Assembly (NCBI GenBank): GCA_034769895.1 | Contig: CM068368.1 | Coordinates: 688,773,877 to 688,837,876 of the forward strand | DNA length: 64,000 nt | Direction: 5' to 3' | DNA from: Magicicada septendecula | Lineage: Eukaryota > Arthropoda > Insecta > Hemiptera > Cicadidae | Shown here: positions 7,956-21,366 of the stretch, piece after piece | Position numbering within the stretch: position 1 is the first letter of the stretch | Layout: every line of letters begins with the position of its first letter | The notes under the pieces: generated by a model | Seen by the model: only the letters and a program-made list of their open reading frames with translations | Told to the model about the DNA's origin: nothing | Databases searched by the model: none | Position numbers and translations under genes: made by a program

Positions 7956-9074
7956 TGTAACTACTCACTTAATTCCTATTAATAATTAATTCTTACCTTA
8001 GGGTTTTTCCCAGAGTCGTACAGACGAAACTGCTGCAGAAAGGATTATTCGAGATACAAGGGGTAAAGATCAAATACACAGTTTGTGCTAAAACAAATTG
8101 CCTCTGGTTTATTATGCAAAATAACTACTTCGTCTCTCTTTCATGACATTTAAAATTCTTATTTCTTTTCGTTAGATTAAATACTCGTTGAATGAGTAAC
8201 AATTTGTAAAAATCAAACAAAGTAACAAAATGAATATTTCTTAATTAACTAGCTTATGACAACTATGGTATACCACAACTATTTATTTTTAGCAATGAAC
8301 CAATACGTGATGTAGCCACACACTCACACACATTAGTTCTTTGACTTTGTCGTTCTATTTAAACCCCACTTTGAGATCTCTGAGGTACATTTAAGATTTA
8401 CAATTTATTTATGTTGAATTATACTCTGGAGAAAAAGGTAAAATGATATTGGTTAAAACTCAGTTAATACTTAACGTCTGAAGAACTCCGCTATTTTGCA
8501 CTTCTGCTGTGAATGCACTGGTTTTTTTTTCTTTGGTTAACACACCATAAATTAGTTTTGACACTGTTTACCCGCGGGTACTGTTATTGATTATTTCGTA
8601 TTAGGTTGATGCGCCACTATTATTTTAATCCACTTTAGAATAACATTTCTTTTTATTTTGTCGGCCGACATAAATTTTCGAACACTTAGCTCGTTTAGGT
8701 TGACCGCGCGGCCATGAGTTGCAATTGGAACTCGGCCACACGTTTTACTGTTTGTACAACTTTTAACACTGTTAATGCGTTGAAAGATAGGCCTACTCTT
8801 AATTACGGCCTATCTTGCACCCGAGGCCACCGTTTGAATTTAAATCACCAACTTTACTGTCTGATGCTGCTTACTACTGTTCACTCTCTGATGACAAACT
8901 GCATACTGTGATTCACAAAAAGCCTGCTGCTGGGCCGGTTACGCAATACGTCTGGGCAATTGTTTAGGCTAACTGTATGTAGGTTGTACTGAGGCTCCTC
9001 ATAGGTGAAAGTTAACAGTTTATTAATTACTGAATTAAAATTAAAACTGGATCACACACTTCTGTACCGTTACA
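7956..9074 (-). repeat. LTR 3 (type A)
   Basis: 1119 bp, exactly 7219 bp from LTR 1 and of the same type (GCTATTTTGC, AACAGTTT). It has one private change, GCAATTGGA for GCAACTGGA near 8724. Confidence 0.95.
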
Positions 9075-10138
9075 ATACCCCCCCAATAAGAGGTTGAAGG
9101 CCGAAGCGTTCAAACTCTTATTGCCTAAACCCTAAGAGGATCAGTGAGGATATGGCGCCGCAACCCCCCTGAGCACTCTACTAAAATCATGGGTTCTTAC
9201 CCCCCTAGTCCGGCGACTGTGGCACATTCAATTAAAAAATCAACATACGGCCTTCCATCACTCCATATCCCACAACTGATTTGTTTCCTCTTAGCCGTAC
9301 TGGTTCATTGACAAAGCACTGGCTCATTTTTTATTATAAAATATCTCTTAACCCTAGAAAATAGTATTAACAAAACAATATAGGATATATACAATACAGG
9401 AGTACATATAAGTTCCAGTCAAAATGACGCATTAATTATACAGAATTGCATTTACACAGAATTTCCTTCAGTTTTCAATTTTAAATGAATATTTTAATCA
9501 TTATGTTTTTATCAATTATTTATTTTACCATTACAATCAAAATTCAGATCAAACTAGATTTAAAGTCATATTAAAAATTATCTTTTCAATTTATTTAATT
9601 ACCTTTCATTAAATTTAACTCATATTGTTTTAATTAACAATTTCAAAATTAATTACATTTTTCAAAATGATCCGACATAAAATATTACCTACATTATTCA
9701 AAAATTTTACATCCTTTCTTCACATATGGAATTTCTTTTTATTTCATAATAGGATTTTCCTACTGGCAATGATTCAGCAGACTACAACACTTTTGTTATT
9801 GTCAACTCAGCTTCAACACCTCTGGCTGTAAACATTAGTCAAAACATACAACACACCTGTTTACATAAACGGTCGTCTGCCAGACTGGTGTTATAAACAC
9901 TCCTTCAGTCTAAACATTCTGCTTACCTCACCTCTAACACCTGTACTGCACTTTTCAATTTTTTATAAATCTTTTAGTTAACAATTGTAATAATATAATA
10001 ATTTTTATACAATTAATTTCACTATAATATATTTACAAATCTTTATCATTATTATTTCAGTTTTATCACACTTCAATGTCCAAGGTTGCGAGGTCTGAAC
10101 CGTAAAACAAAATATTTACAATTGTTCCTTTATGAAGT
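9075..10138 (-). other. 3' non-coding segment of I3
   Basis: Like I1 (AGGATCAG, AGTTCCAG); hairpin and G7 tract intact. Confidence 0.6.
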
Positions 10139-10537
10139 TCAGCCTCCATCGTCAAAAATTAGTCTGGTCTTTATGTAACACTTTTCAATTTTATTGATAC
10201 GCCACATATGGTTATTTTTTGTTTTATAACCACAAGAACTTATTTTTTCCATTGTACCAAAACAATAATCTACAGGGTTACCCTCCAAAATTATCTTATC
10301 ATAAATCAAGTTGACATCAGTATTATTTGTAAAGTCTCCGTCAGTGTTTTTTGTTATTACCATTGCATTATTATTACCATATTCTGCTACTATAGGTTCA
10401 TTAACAGGCAAATATTTGTCATCAATATACACATTGTTTGTCACACAAGGTATGTTTTTAATTCTACCAGTTCTCTCACTATTTAAACTCTGTATTAACT
10501 CTTCATAATCTCTCTTCCCCTTAAATATTTCTACCAT
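10139..10537 (-). CDS. ORF2, unknown protein (I3)
   Basis: 132 aa, same sequence as the copy at 2920-3318, including EGNPVDY. Open throughout. Confidence 0.5.
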   Translation of the reverse strand: MVEIFKGKRDYEELIQSLNSERTGRIKNIPCVTNNVYIDDKYLPVNEPIVAEYGNNNAMVITKNTDGDFTNNTDVNLIYDKIILEGNPVDYCFGTMEKISSCGYKTKNNHMWRINKIEKCYIKTRLIFDDGG

Positions 10538-11399
10538 TCTCTCTCTCTCTCATAATCACTTTCATCACCACAACATTTCATAATCTCACTCCATCCAGAG
10601 GGCAACACAACATTATTACAACATCTGGCTTTACCAGATACACAAAAATAATTTCTTTGACATTTAAAAGACCTTTTGTCTTCTGCAAAAACTAACGAGG
10701 AACCTTTGTCCTCCAACACTACTGGTGAAACCTTTTCTTCACCTATCTCACAAGAAAAATTTGCCCTCTTTTCACCCTCTACACTTAAACTGTCTTCACA
10801 CTTTCTCTCATTCTCATCGGCATTTGCTAACAACACTTCATTACTAACTCTACTTCAACAAAATCTTCCTTATCACTCTCAACATTAATCTCCTTGTTCT
10901 CTACTACCACGTTTTTACACATATCATTATAATTCTGATTTGTTTTACATTCAAAATTTTCGATTACCTTTTGTATTTGTTTATCAATTTTTTCTGAAAC
11001 TTGTTCTTTAATAGTGTTGAAACATTCATCCATCTCATTTAGACGTTTATTCATAATGATTTCGAACTTAACATTTTGTGTATTCATTTCACATAAACGC
11101 TTATCAAATTTTTGGTCAATATTATTTATATCACCCTTTAACTCATGGAATTTGCTATTAATTGTATTAAATTTAACATCAGAATCACTCTTCTGTTCAT
11201 TGAAAAGCAATTGCATCATTTTTATCATATCATTATCCTCAGATTGTTTATTTTTATTCATTACGGGTGGGGTTACCTGAATCCCTGAGTCATCTATTTC
11301 ATCTGACTTACTTGATTCTCTATTTTGAACTGGGATTGGGGTCGAATGGACCTCCAACCCACTCATGACCGTTGATTCGGTCAAACTATTATTTTCCAT
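10531..11399 (-). pseudogene. ORF1 broken by 1-nt deletion (I3, type B)
   Basis: Same A-run deletion as I1, here at 10846-10847, giving pieces 10827-11399 and 10531-10836. It lies exactly 7219 bp from the I1 copy and differs from it by one residue (NDM for NGM near residue 159). Confidence 0.6.
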
Positions 11400-11544
11400 T
11401 TTTGTTTTATATTATTTTTACATATATAAATATGCCCGGTTTTGCTTTCACAGTCTACAATTTACAACCTCGCCCCACTCCCAAATAACCCGTTCTGCAG
11501 CTTAATTATGTCTGGCGAATATACGTTATAAACCCTATACTCGA

Positions 11545-11562
11545 GTCCCTGTTCGGGCGCCA
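11545..11562 (-). other. Primer binding site (I3)
   Basis: Exact 18-nt tRNA-Lys(UUU) complement, 2 nt inside LTR 4. Confidence 0.95.
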
Positions 11563-11564
11563 TT

Positions 11565-12683
11565 TGTAACTACTCACTTAATTCCTATTAATAATTAATT
11601 CTTACCTTAGGGTTTTTCCCAGAGTCGTACAGACGAAACTGCTGCAGAAAGGATTATTCGAGATACAAGGGGTAAAGATCAAATACACAGTTTGTGCTAA
11701 AACAAATTGCCTCTGGTTTATTATGCAAAATAACTACTTCGTCTCTCTTTCATGACATTTAAAATTCTTATTTCTTTTCGTTAGATTAAATACTCGTTGA
11801 ATGAGTAACAATTTGTAAAAATCAAACAAAGTAACAAAATGAATATTTCTTAATTAACTAGCTTATGACAACTATGGTATACCACAACTATTTATTTTTA
11901 GCAATGAACCAATACGTGATGTAGCCACACACTCACACACATTAGTTCTTTGACTTTGTCGTTCTATTTAAACCCCACTTTGAGATCTCTGAGGTACATT
12001 TAAGATTTACAATTTATTTATGTTGAATTATACTCTGGAGAAAAAGGTAAAATGATATTGGTTAAAACTCAGTTAATACTTAACGTCTGAAGAACTCCGC
12101 TGTTTTGCACTTCTGCTGTGAATGCACTGGTTTTTTTTTCTTTGGTTAACACACCATAAATTAGTTTTGACACTGTTTACCCGCGGGTACTGTTATTGAT
12201 TATTTCGTATTAGGTTGATGCGCCACTATTATTTTAATCCACTTTATAATAACATTTCTTTTTATTTTGTCGGCCGACATAAATTTTCGAACACTTAGCT
12301 CGTTTAGGTTGACCGCGCGGCCATGAGTTGCAACTGGAACTCGGCCACACGTTTTACTGTTTGTACAACTTTTAACACTGTTAATGCGTTGAAAGATAGG
12401 CCTACTCTTAATTACGGCCTATCTTGCACCCGAGGCCACCGTTTGAATTTAAATCACCAACTTTACTGTCTGATGCTGCTTACTACTGTTCACTCTCTGA
12501 TGACAAACTGCATACTGTGATTCACAAAAAGCCTGCTGCTGGGCCGGTTACGCAATACGTCTGGGCAATTGTTTAGGCTAACTGTATGTAGGTTGTACTG
12601 AGGCTCCTCATAGGTGAAAGTTAACAATTTATTAATTACTGAATTAAAATTAAAACTGGATCACACACTTCTGTACCGTTACA
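11565..12683 (-). repeat. LTR 4 (type B)
   Basis: 1119 bp, 7219 bp from LTR 2 with the same marks (GCTGTTTTGC, CTTTATAAT, AACAATTT). Confidence 0.95.
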
Positions 12684-13747
12684 ATACCCCCCCAATAAGA
12701 GGTTGAAGGCCGAAGCGTTCAAACTCTTATTGCCTAAACCCTAAGAAGATCAGTGAGGATATGGCGCCGCAACCCCCCTGAGCACTCTACTAAAATCATG
12801 GGTTCTTACCCCCCTAGTCCGGCGACTGTGGCACATTCAATTAAAAAATCAACATACGGCCTTCCATCACTCCATATCCCACAACTGATTTGTTTCCTCT
12901 TAGCCGTACTGGTTCATTGACAAAGCACTGGCTCATTTTTTATTATAAAATATCTCTTAACCCTAGAAAATAGTATTAACAAAACAATATAGGATATATA
13001 CAATACAGGAGTACATATAAGGTCCAGTCAAAATGACGCATTAATTATACAGAATTGCATTTACACAGAATTTCCTTCAGTTTTCAATTTTAAATGAATA
13101 TTTTAATCATTATGTTTTTATCAATTATTTATTTTACCATTACAATCAAAATTCAGATCAAACTAGATTTAAAGTCATATTAAAAATTATCTTTTCAATT
13201 TATTTAATTACCTTTCATTAAATTTAACTCATATTGTTTTAATTAACAATTTCAAAATTAATTACATTTTTCAAAATGATCCGACATAAAATATTACCTA
13301 CATTATTCAAAAATTTTACATCCTTTCTTCACATATGGAATTTCTTTTTATTTCATAATAGGATTTTCCTACTGGCAATGATTCAGCAGACTACAACACT
13401 TTTGTTATTGTCAACTCAGCTTCAACACCTCTGGCTGTAAACATTAGTCAAAACATACAACACACCTGTTTACATAAACGGTCGTCTGCCAGACTGGTGT
13501 TATAAACACTCCTTCAGTCTAAACATTCTGCTTACCTCACCTCTAACACCTGTACTGCACTTTTCAATTTTTTATAAATCTTTTAGTTAACAATTGTAAT
13601 AATATAATAATTTTTATACAATTAATTTCACTATAATATATTTACAAATCTTTATCATTATTATTTCAGTTTTATCACACTTCAATGTCCAAGGTTGCGA
13701 GGTCTGAACCGTAAAACAAAATATTTACAATTGTTCCTTTATGAAGT
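12684..13747 (-). other. 3' non-coding segment of I4
   Basis: Shares AGAAGATCAG and AGGTCCAG with I2, 7219 bp away. Hairpin and G7 tract intact. Confidence 0.6.
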
Positions 13748-14146
13748 TCAGCCTCCATCGTCAAAAATTAGTCTGGTCTTTATGTAACACTTTTCAATTT
13801 TATTGATACGCCACATATGGTTATTTTTTGTTTTATAACCACAAGAACTTATTTTTTCCATTGTACCAAAACAATAATCTACAGGGTTACCCTCCAAAAT
13901 TATCTTATCATAAATCAAGTTGACATCAGTATTATTTGTAAAGTCTCCGTCAGTGTTTTTTGTTATTACCATTGCATTATTATTACCATATTCTGCTACT
14001 ATAGGTTCATTAACAGGCAAATATTTGTCATCAATATACACATTGTTTGTCACACAAGGTATGTTTTTAATTCTACCAGTTCTCTCACTATTTAAACTCT
14101 GTATTAACTCTTCATAATCTCTCTTCCCCTTAAATATTTCTACCAT
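13748..14146 (-). CDS. ORF2, unknown protein (I4)
   Basis: 132 aa with the normal stop, unlike its 7219-bp partner in I2. The stop loss in I2 therefore arose after the two blocks separated. Confidence 0.5.
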   Translation of the reverse strand: MVEIFKGKRDYEELIQSLNSERTGRIKNIPCVTNNVYIDDKYLPVNEPIVAEYGNNNAMVITKNTDGDFTNNTDVNLIYDKIILEGNPVDYCFGTMEKISSCGYKTKNNHMWRINKIEKCYIKTRLIFDDGG

Positions 14147-15009
14147 TCTCTCTCTCTCTCATAATCACTTTCATCACCACAACATTTCATAATCTCACTC
14201 CATCCAGAGGGCAACACAACATTATTACAACATCTGGCTTTACCAGATACACAAAAATAATTTCTTTGACATTTAAAAGACCTTTTGTCTTCTACAAAAA
14301 CTAACGAGGAACCTTTGTCCTCCAACACTACTGGTGAAACCTTTTCTTCACCTATCTCACAAGAAAAATTTGCCCTCTTTTCACCCTCTACACTTAAACT
14401 GTCTTCACACTCTCTCTCATTCTCATCGGCATTTGCTAACAACACTTCATTACCAAACTCTACTTCAACAAAATCTTCCTTATCACTCTCAACATTAATC
14501 TCCTTGTTCTCTACTACCACGTTTTTACACATATCATTATAATTCTGATTTGTTTTACATTCAAAATTTTCGATTACCTTTTGTATTTGTTTATCAATTT
14601 TTTCTGACACTTGTTCTTTAATAGTGTTGAAACATTCATCCATCTCATTTAGACGTTTATTCATACTGATTTCGAACTTAACATTTTGTGTATTCATTTC
14701 ACATAAACGCTTATCAAATTTTTGGTCAATATTATTTATATCACCCTTTAACTCATGGAATTTGTTATTAATTGTATTAAATTTAACATCAGAATCACTC
14801 TTCTGTTCATTGAAAAGCAATTGCATCATTTTTATCATATCATTATCCTCAGATTGTTTATTTTTATTCATTACGGGTGGGGTTACCTGAATCCCTGAGT
14901 CATCTATTTCATCTGACTTACTTGATTCTCTATTTTGAACTGGGATTGGGGTCGAATGGACCTCCAACCCACTCATGACCGTTGATTCGGTCAAACTATT
15001 AATTTCCAT
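14140..15009 (-). CDS. ORF1, Gag-like, intact (I4, type A)
   Basis: 289 aa, same protein as 6921-7790, from which it is exactly 7219 bp distant. Confidence 0.63.
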   Translation of the reverse strand: MEINSLTESTVMSGLEVHSTPIPVQNRESSKSDEIDDSGIQVTPPVMNKNKQSEDNDMIKMMQLLFNEQKSDSDVKFNTINNKFHELKGDINNIDQKFDKRLCEMNTQNVKFEISMNKRLNEMDECFNTIKEQVSEKIDKQIQKVIENFECKTNQNYNDMCKNVVVENKEINVESDKEDFVEVEFGNEVLLANADENERECEDSLSVEGEKRANFSCEIGEEKVSPVVLEDKGSSLVFVEDKRSFKCQRNYFCVSGKARCCNNVVLPSGWSEIMKCCGDESDYEREREW

Positions 15010-15154
15010 TTTTGTTTTATATTATTTTTACATATATAAATATGCCCGGTTTTGCTTTCACAGTCTACAATTTACAACCTCGCCCCACTCCCAAATAACC
15101 CGTTCTGCAGCTTAATTATGTCTGGCGAATATACGTTATAAACCCTATACTCGA

Positions 15155-15172
15155 GTCCCTGTTCGGGCGCCA
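15155..15172 (-). other. Primer binding site (I4)
   Basis: Exact 18-nt tRNA-Lys(UUU) complement, 2 nt inside LTR 5. Confidence 0.95.
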
Positions 15173-15174
15173 TT

Positions 15175-16293
15175 TGTAACTACTCACTTAATTCCTATTA
15201 ATAATTAATTCTTACCTTAGGGTTTTTCCCAGAGTCGTACAGACGAAACTGCTGCAGAAAGGATTATTCGAGATACAAGGGGTAAAGATCAAATACACAG
15301 TTTGTGCTAAAACAAATTGCCTCTGGTTTATTATGCAAAATAACTACTTCGTCTCTCTTTCATGACATTTAAAATTCTTATTTCTTTTCGTTAGATTAAA
15401 TACTCGTTGAATGAGTAACAATTTGTAAAAATCAAACAAAGTAACAAAATGAATATTTCTTAATTAACTAGCTTATGACAACTATGGTATACCACAACTA
15501 TTTATTTTTAGCAATGAACCAATACGTGATGTAGCCACACACTCACACACATTAGTTCTTTGACTTTGTCGTTCTATTTAAACCCCACTTTGAGATCTCT
15601 GAGGTACATTTAAGATTTACAATTTATTTATGTTGAATTATACTCTGGAGAAAAAGGTAAAATGATATTGGTTAAAACTCAGTTAATACTTAACGTCTGA
15701 AGAACTCCGCTATTTTGCACTTCTGCTGTGAATGCACTGGTTTTTTTTTCTTTGGTTAACACACCATAAATTAGTTTTGACACTGTTTACCCGCGGGTAC
15801 TGTTATTGATTATTTCGTATTAGGTTGATGCGCCACTATTATTTTAATCCACTTTAGAATAACATTTCTTTTTATTTTGTCGGCCGACATAAATTTTCGA
15901 ACACTTAGCTCGTTTAGGTTGACCGCGCGGCCATGAGTTGCAACTGGAACTCGGCCACACGTTTTACTGTTTGTACAACTTTTAACACTGTTAATGCGTT
16001 GAAAGATAGGCCTACTCTTAATTACGGCCTATCTTGCACCCGAGGCCACCGTTTGAATTTAAATCACCAACTTTACTGTCTGATGCTGCTTACTACTGTT
16101 CACTCTCTGATGACAAACTGCATACTGTGATTCACAAAAAGCCTGCTGCTGGGCCGGTTACGCAATACGTCTGGGCAATTGTTTAGGCTAACTGTATGTA
16201 GGTTGTACTGAGGCTCCTCATAGGTGAAAGTTAACAGTTTATTAATTACTGAATTAAAATTAAAACTGGATCACACACTTCTGTACCGTTACA
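15175..16293 (-). repeat. LTR 5 (type A)
   Basis: 1119 bp, 7219 bp from LTR 3; GCTATTTTGC and AACAGTTT as in LTR 1. Confidence 0.95.
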
Positions 16294-17357
16294 ATACCCC
16301 CCCAATAAGAGGTTGAAGGCCGAAGCGTTCAAACTCTTATTGCCTAAACCCTAAGAGGATCAGTGAGGATATGGCGCCGCAACCCCCCTGAGCACTCTAC
16401 TAAAATCATGGGTTCTTACCCCCCTAGTCCGGCGACTGTGGCACATTCAATTAAAAAATCAACATACGGCCTTCCATCACTCCATATCCCACAACTGATT
16501 TGTTTCCTCTTAGCCGTACTGGTTCATTGACAAAGCACTGGCTCATTTTTTATTATAAAATATCTCTTAACCCTAGAAAATAGTATTAACAAAACAATAT
16601 AGGATATATACAATACAGGAGTACATATAAGTTCCAGTCAAAATGACGCATTAATTATACAGAATTGCATTTACACAGAATTTCCTTCAGTTTTCAATTT
16701 TAAATGAATATTTTAATCATTATGTTTTTATCAATTATTTATTTTACCATTACAATCAAAATTCAGATCAAACTAGATTTAAAGTCATATTAAAAATTAT
16801 CTTTTCAATTTATTTAATTACCTTTCATTAAATTTAACTCATATTGTTTTAATTAACAATTTCAAAATTAATTACATTTTTCAAAATGATCCGACATAAA
16901 ATATTACCTACATTATTCAAAAATTTTACATCCTTTCTTCACATATGGAATTTCTTTTTATTTCATAATAGGATTTTCCTACTGGCAATGATTCAGCAGA
17001 CTACAACACTTTTGTTATTGTCAACTCAGCTTCAACACCTCTGGCTGTAAACATTAGTCAAAACATACAACACACCTGTTTACATAAACGGTCGTCTGCC
17101 AGACTGGTGTTATAAACACTCCTTCAGTCTAAACATTCTGCTTACCTCACCTCTAACACCTGTACTGCACTTTTCAATTTTTTATAAATCTTTTAGTTAA
17201 CAATTGTAATAATATAATAATTTTTATACAATTAATTTCACTATAATATATTTACAAATCTTTATCATTATTATTTCAGTTTTATCACACTTCAATGTCC
17301 AAGGTTGCGAGGTCTGAACCGTAAAACAAAATATTTACAATTGTTCCTTTATGAAGT
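16294..17357 (-). other. 3' non-coding segment of I5
   Basis: Like I1. Follows a type A LTR, as in I1 and I3. Hairpin and G7 tract intact. Confidence 0.6.
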
Positions 17358-17756
17358 TCAGCCTCCATCGTCAAAAATTAGTCTGGTCTTTATGTAACAC
17401 TTTTCAATTTTATTGATACGCCACATATGGTTATTTTTTGTTTTATAACCACAAGAACTTATTTTTTCCATTGTACCAAAACAATAATCTACAGGGTTAC
17501 CCTCCAAAATTATCTTATCATAAATCAAGTTGACATCAGTATTATTTGTAAAGTCTCCGTCAGTGTTTTTTGTTATTACCATTGCATTATTATTACCATA
17601 TTCTGCTACTATAGGTTCATTAACAGGCAAATATTTGTCATCAATATACACATTGTTTGTCACACAAGGTATGTTTTTAATTCTACCAGTTCTCTCACTA
17701 TTTAAACTCTGTATTAACTCTTCATAATCTCTCTTCCCCTTAAATATTTCTACCAT
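17358..17756 (-). CDS. ORF2, unknown protein (I5)
   Basis: 132 aa, open, same protein as 2920-3318. Confidence 0.5.
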   Translation of the reverse strand: MVEIFKGKRDYEELIQSLNSERTGRIKNIPCVTNNVYIDDKYLPVNEPIVAEYGNNNAMVITKNTDGDFTNNTDVNLIYDKIILEGNPVDYCFGTMEKISSCGYKTKNNHMWRINKIEKCYIKTRLIFDDGG

Positions 17757-18619
17757 TCTCTCTCTCTCTCATAATCACTTTCATCACCACAACATTTCAT
17801 AATCTCACTCCATCCAGAGGGCAACACAACATTATTACAACATCTGGCTTTACCAGATACACAAAAATAATTTCTTTGACATTTAAAAGACCTTTTGTCT
17901 TCTACAAAAACTAACGAGGAACCTTTGTCCTCCAACACTACTGGTGAAACCTTTTCTTCACCTATCTCACAAGAAAAATTTGCCCTCTTTTCACCCTCTA
18001 CACTTAAACTGTCTTCACACTCTCTCTCATTCTCATCGGCATTTGCTAACAACACTTCATTACCAAACTCTACTTCAACAAAATCTTCCTTATCACTCTC
18101 AACATTAATCTCCTTGTTCTCTACTACCACGTTTTTACACATATCATTATAATTCTGATTTGTTTTACATTCAAAATTTTCGATTACCTTTTGTATTTGT
18201 TTATCAATTTTTTCTGACACTTGTTCTTTAATAGTGTTGAAACATTCATCCATCTCATTTAGACGTTTATTCATACTGATTTCGAACTTAACATTTTGTG
18301 TATTCATTTCACATAAACGCTTATCAAATTTTTGGTCAATATTATTTATATCACCCTTTAACTCATGGAATTTGTTATTAATTGTATTAAATTTAACATC
18401 AGAATCACTCTTCTGTTCATTGAAAAGCAATTGCATCATTTTTATCATATCATTATCCTCAGATTGTTTATTTTTATTCATTACGGGTGGGGTTACCTGA
18501 ATCCCTGAGTCATCTATTTCATCTGACTTACTTGATTCTCTATTTTGAACTGGGATTGGGGTCGAATGGACCTCCAACCCACTCATGACCGTTGATTCGG
18601 TCAAACTATTAATTTCCAT
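17750..18619 (-). CDS. ORF1, Gag-like, intact (I5, type A)
   Basis: 289 aa, same protein as 6921-7790. Here a type A unit follows another type A unit (I4), which breaks the A-B alternation of the left block. Confidence 0.63.
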   Translation of the reverse strand: MEINSLTESTVMSGLEVHSTPIPVQNRESSKSDEIDDSGIQVTPPVMNKNKQSEDNDMIKMMQLLFNEQKSDSDVKFNTINNKFHELKGDINNIDQKFDKRLCEMNTQNVKFEISMNKRLNEMDECFNTIKEQVSEKIDKQIQKVIENFECKTNQNYNDMCKNVVVENKEINVESDKEDFVEVEFGNEVLLANADENERECEDSLSVEGEKRANFSCEIGEEKVSPVVLEDKGSSLVFVEDKRSFKCQRNYFCVSGKARCCNNVVLPSGWSEIMKCCGDESDYEREREW

Positions 18620-18764
18620 TTTTGTTTTATATTATTTTTACATATATAAATATGCCCGGTTTTGCTTTCACAGTCTACAATTTACAACCTCGCCCCACTC
18701 CCAAATAACCCGTTCTGCAGCTTAATTATGTCTGGCGAATATACGTTATAAACCCTATACTCGA

Positions 18765-18782
18765 GTCCCTGTTCGGGCGCCA
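18765..18782 (-). other. Primer binding site (I5)
   Basis: Exact 18-nt tRNA-Lys(UUU) complement, 2 nt inside LTR 6. Confidence 0.95.
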
Positions 18783-18784
18783 TT

Positions 18785-19903
18785 TGTAACTACTCACTTA
18801 ATTCCTATTAATAATTAATTCTTACCTTAGGGTTTTTCCCAGAGTCGTACAGACGAAACTGCTGCAGAAAGGATTATTCGAGATACAAGGGGTAAAGATC
18901 AAATACACAGTTTGTGCTAAAACAAATTGCCTCTGGTTTATTATGCAAAATAACTACTTCGTCTCTCTTTCATGACATTTAAAATTCTTATTTCTTTTCG
19001 TTAGATTAAATACTCGTTGAATGAGTAACAATTTGTAAAAATCAAACAAAGTAACAAAATGAATATTTCTTAATTAACTAGCTTATGACAACTATGGTAT
19101 ACCACAACTATTTATTTTTAGCAATGAACCAATACGTGATGTAGCCACACACTCACACACATTAGTTCTTTGACTTTGTCGTTCTATTTAAACCCCACTT
19201 TGAGATCTCTGAGGTACATTTAAGATTTACAATTTATTTATGTTGAATTATACTCTGGAGAAAAAGGTAAAATGATATTGGTTAAAACTCAGTTAATACT
19301 TAACGTCTGAAGAACTCCGCTATTTTGCACTTCTGCTGTGAATGCACTGGTTTTTTTTTCTTTGGTTAACACACCATAAATTAGTTTTGACACTGTTTAC
19401 CCGCGGGTACTGTTATTGATTATTTCGTATTAGGTTGATGCGCCACTATTATTTTAATCCACTTTAGAATAACATTTCTTTTTATTTTGTCGGCCGACAT
19501 AAATTTTCGAACACTTAGCTCGTTTAGGTTGACCGCGCGGCCATGAGTTGCAACTGGAACTCGGCCACACGTTTTACTGTTTGTACAACTTTTAACACTG
19601 TTAATGCGTTGAAAGATAGGCCTACTCTTAATTACGGCCTATCTTGCACCCGAGGCCACCGTTTGAATTTAAATCACCAACTTTACTGTCTGATGCTGCT
19701 TACTACTGTTCACTCTCTGATGACAAACTGCATACTGTGATTCACAAAAAGCCTGCTGCTGGGCCGGTTACGCAATACGTCTGGGCAATTGTTTAGGCTA
19801 ACTGTATGTAGGTTGTACTGAGGCTCCTCATAGGTGAAAGTTAACAGTTTATTAATTACTGAATTAAAATTAAAACTGGATCACACACTTCTGTACCGTT
19901 ACA
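18785..19903 (-). repeat. LTR 6 (type A)
   Basis: 1119 bp; GCTATTTTGC and AACAGTTT. Together with LTR 5 it makes two type A LTRs in a row. Confidence 0.95.
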
Positions 19904-20967
19904 ATACCCCCCCAATAAGAGGTTGAAGGCCGAAGCGTTCAAACTCTTATTGCCTAAACCCTAAGAGGATCAGTGAGGATATGGCGCCGCAACCCCCCTG
20001 AGCACTCTACTAAAATCATGGGTTCTTACCCCCCTAGTCCGGCGACTGTGGCACATTCAATTAAAAAATCAACATACGGCCTTCCATCACTCCATATCCC
20101 ACAACTGATTTGTTTCCTCTTAGCCGTACTGGTTCATTGACAAAGCACTGGCTCATTTTTTATTATAAAATATCTCTTAACCCTAGAAAATAGTATTAAC
20201 AAAACAATATAGGATATATACAATACAGGAGTACATATAAGTTCCAGTCAAAATGACGCATTAATTATACAGAATTGCATTTACACAGAATTTCCTTCAG
20301 TTTTCAATTTTAAATGAATATTTTAATCATTATGTTTTTATCAATTATTTATTTTACCATTACAATCAAAATTCAGATCAAACTAGATTTAAAGTCATAT
20401 TAAAAATTATCTTTTCAATTTATTTAATTACCTTTCATTAAATTTAACTCATATTGTTTTAATTAACAATTTCAAAATTAATTACATTTTTCAAAATGAT
20501 CCGACATAAAATATTACCTACATTATTCAAAAATTTTACATCCTTTCTTCACATATGGAATTTCTTTTTATTTCATAATAGGATTTTCCTACTGGCAATG
20601 ATTCAGCAGACTACAACACTTTTGTTATTGTCAACTCAGCTTCAACACCTCTGGCTGTAAACATTAGTCAAAACATACAACACACCTGTTTACATAAACG
20701 GTCGTCTGCCAGACTGGTGTTATAAACACTCCTTCAGTCTAAACATTCTGCTTACCTCACCTCTAACACCTGTACTGCACTTTTCAATTTTTTATAAATC
20801 TTTTAGTTAACAATTGTAATAATATAATAATTTTTATACAATTAATTTCACTATAATATATTTACAAATCTTTATCATTATTATTTCAGTTTTATCACAC
20901 TTCAATGTCCAAGGTTGCGAGGTCTGAACCGTAAAACAAAATATTTACAATTGTTCCTTTATGAAGT
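19904..20967 (-). other. 3' non-coding segment of I6
   Basis: Like I1; hairpin and G7 tract intact. Last segment of the left-block type (T5 run near 20335). Confidence 0.6.
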
Positions 20968-21366
20968 TCAGCCTCCATCGTCAAAAATTAGTCTGGTCTT
21001 TATGTAACACTTTTCAATTTTATTGATACGCCACATATGGTTATTTTTTGTTTTATAACCACAAGAACTTATTTTTTCCATTGTACCAAAACAATAATCT
21101 ACAGGGTTACCCTCCAAAATTATCTTATCATAAATCAAGTTGACATCAGTATTATTTGTAAAGTCTCCGTCAGTGTTTTTTGTTATTACCATTGCATTAT
21201 TATTACCATATTCTGCTACTATAGGTTCATTAACAGGCAAATATTTGTCATCAATATACACATTGTTTGTCACACAAGGTATGTTTTTAATTCTACCAGT
21301 TCTCTCACTATTTAAACTCTGTATTAACTCTTCATAATCTCTCTTCCCCTTAAATATTTCTACCAT
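20968..21366 (-). CDS. ORF2, unknown protein (I6)
   Basis: 132 aa, open; last copy along the array with EGNPVDY. Confidence 0.5.
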   Translation of the reverse strand: MVEIFKGKRDYEELIQSLNSERTGRIKNIPCVTNNVYIDDKYLPVNEPIVAEYGNNNAMVITKNTDGDFTNNTDVNLIYDKIILEGNPVDYCFGTMEKISSCGYKTKNNHMWRINKIEKCYIKTRLIFDDGG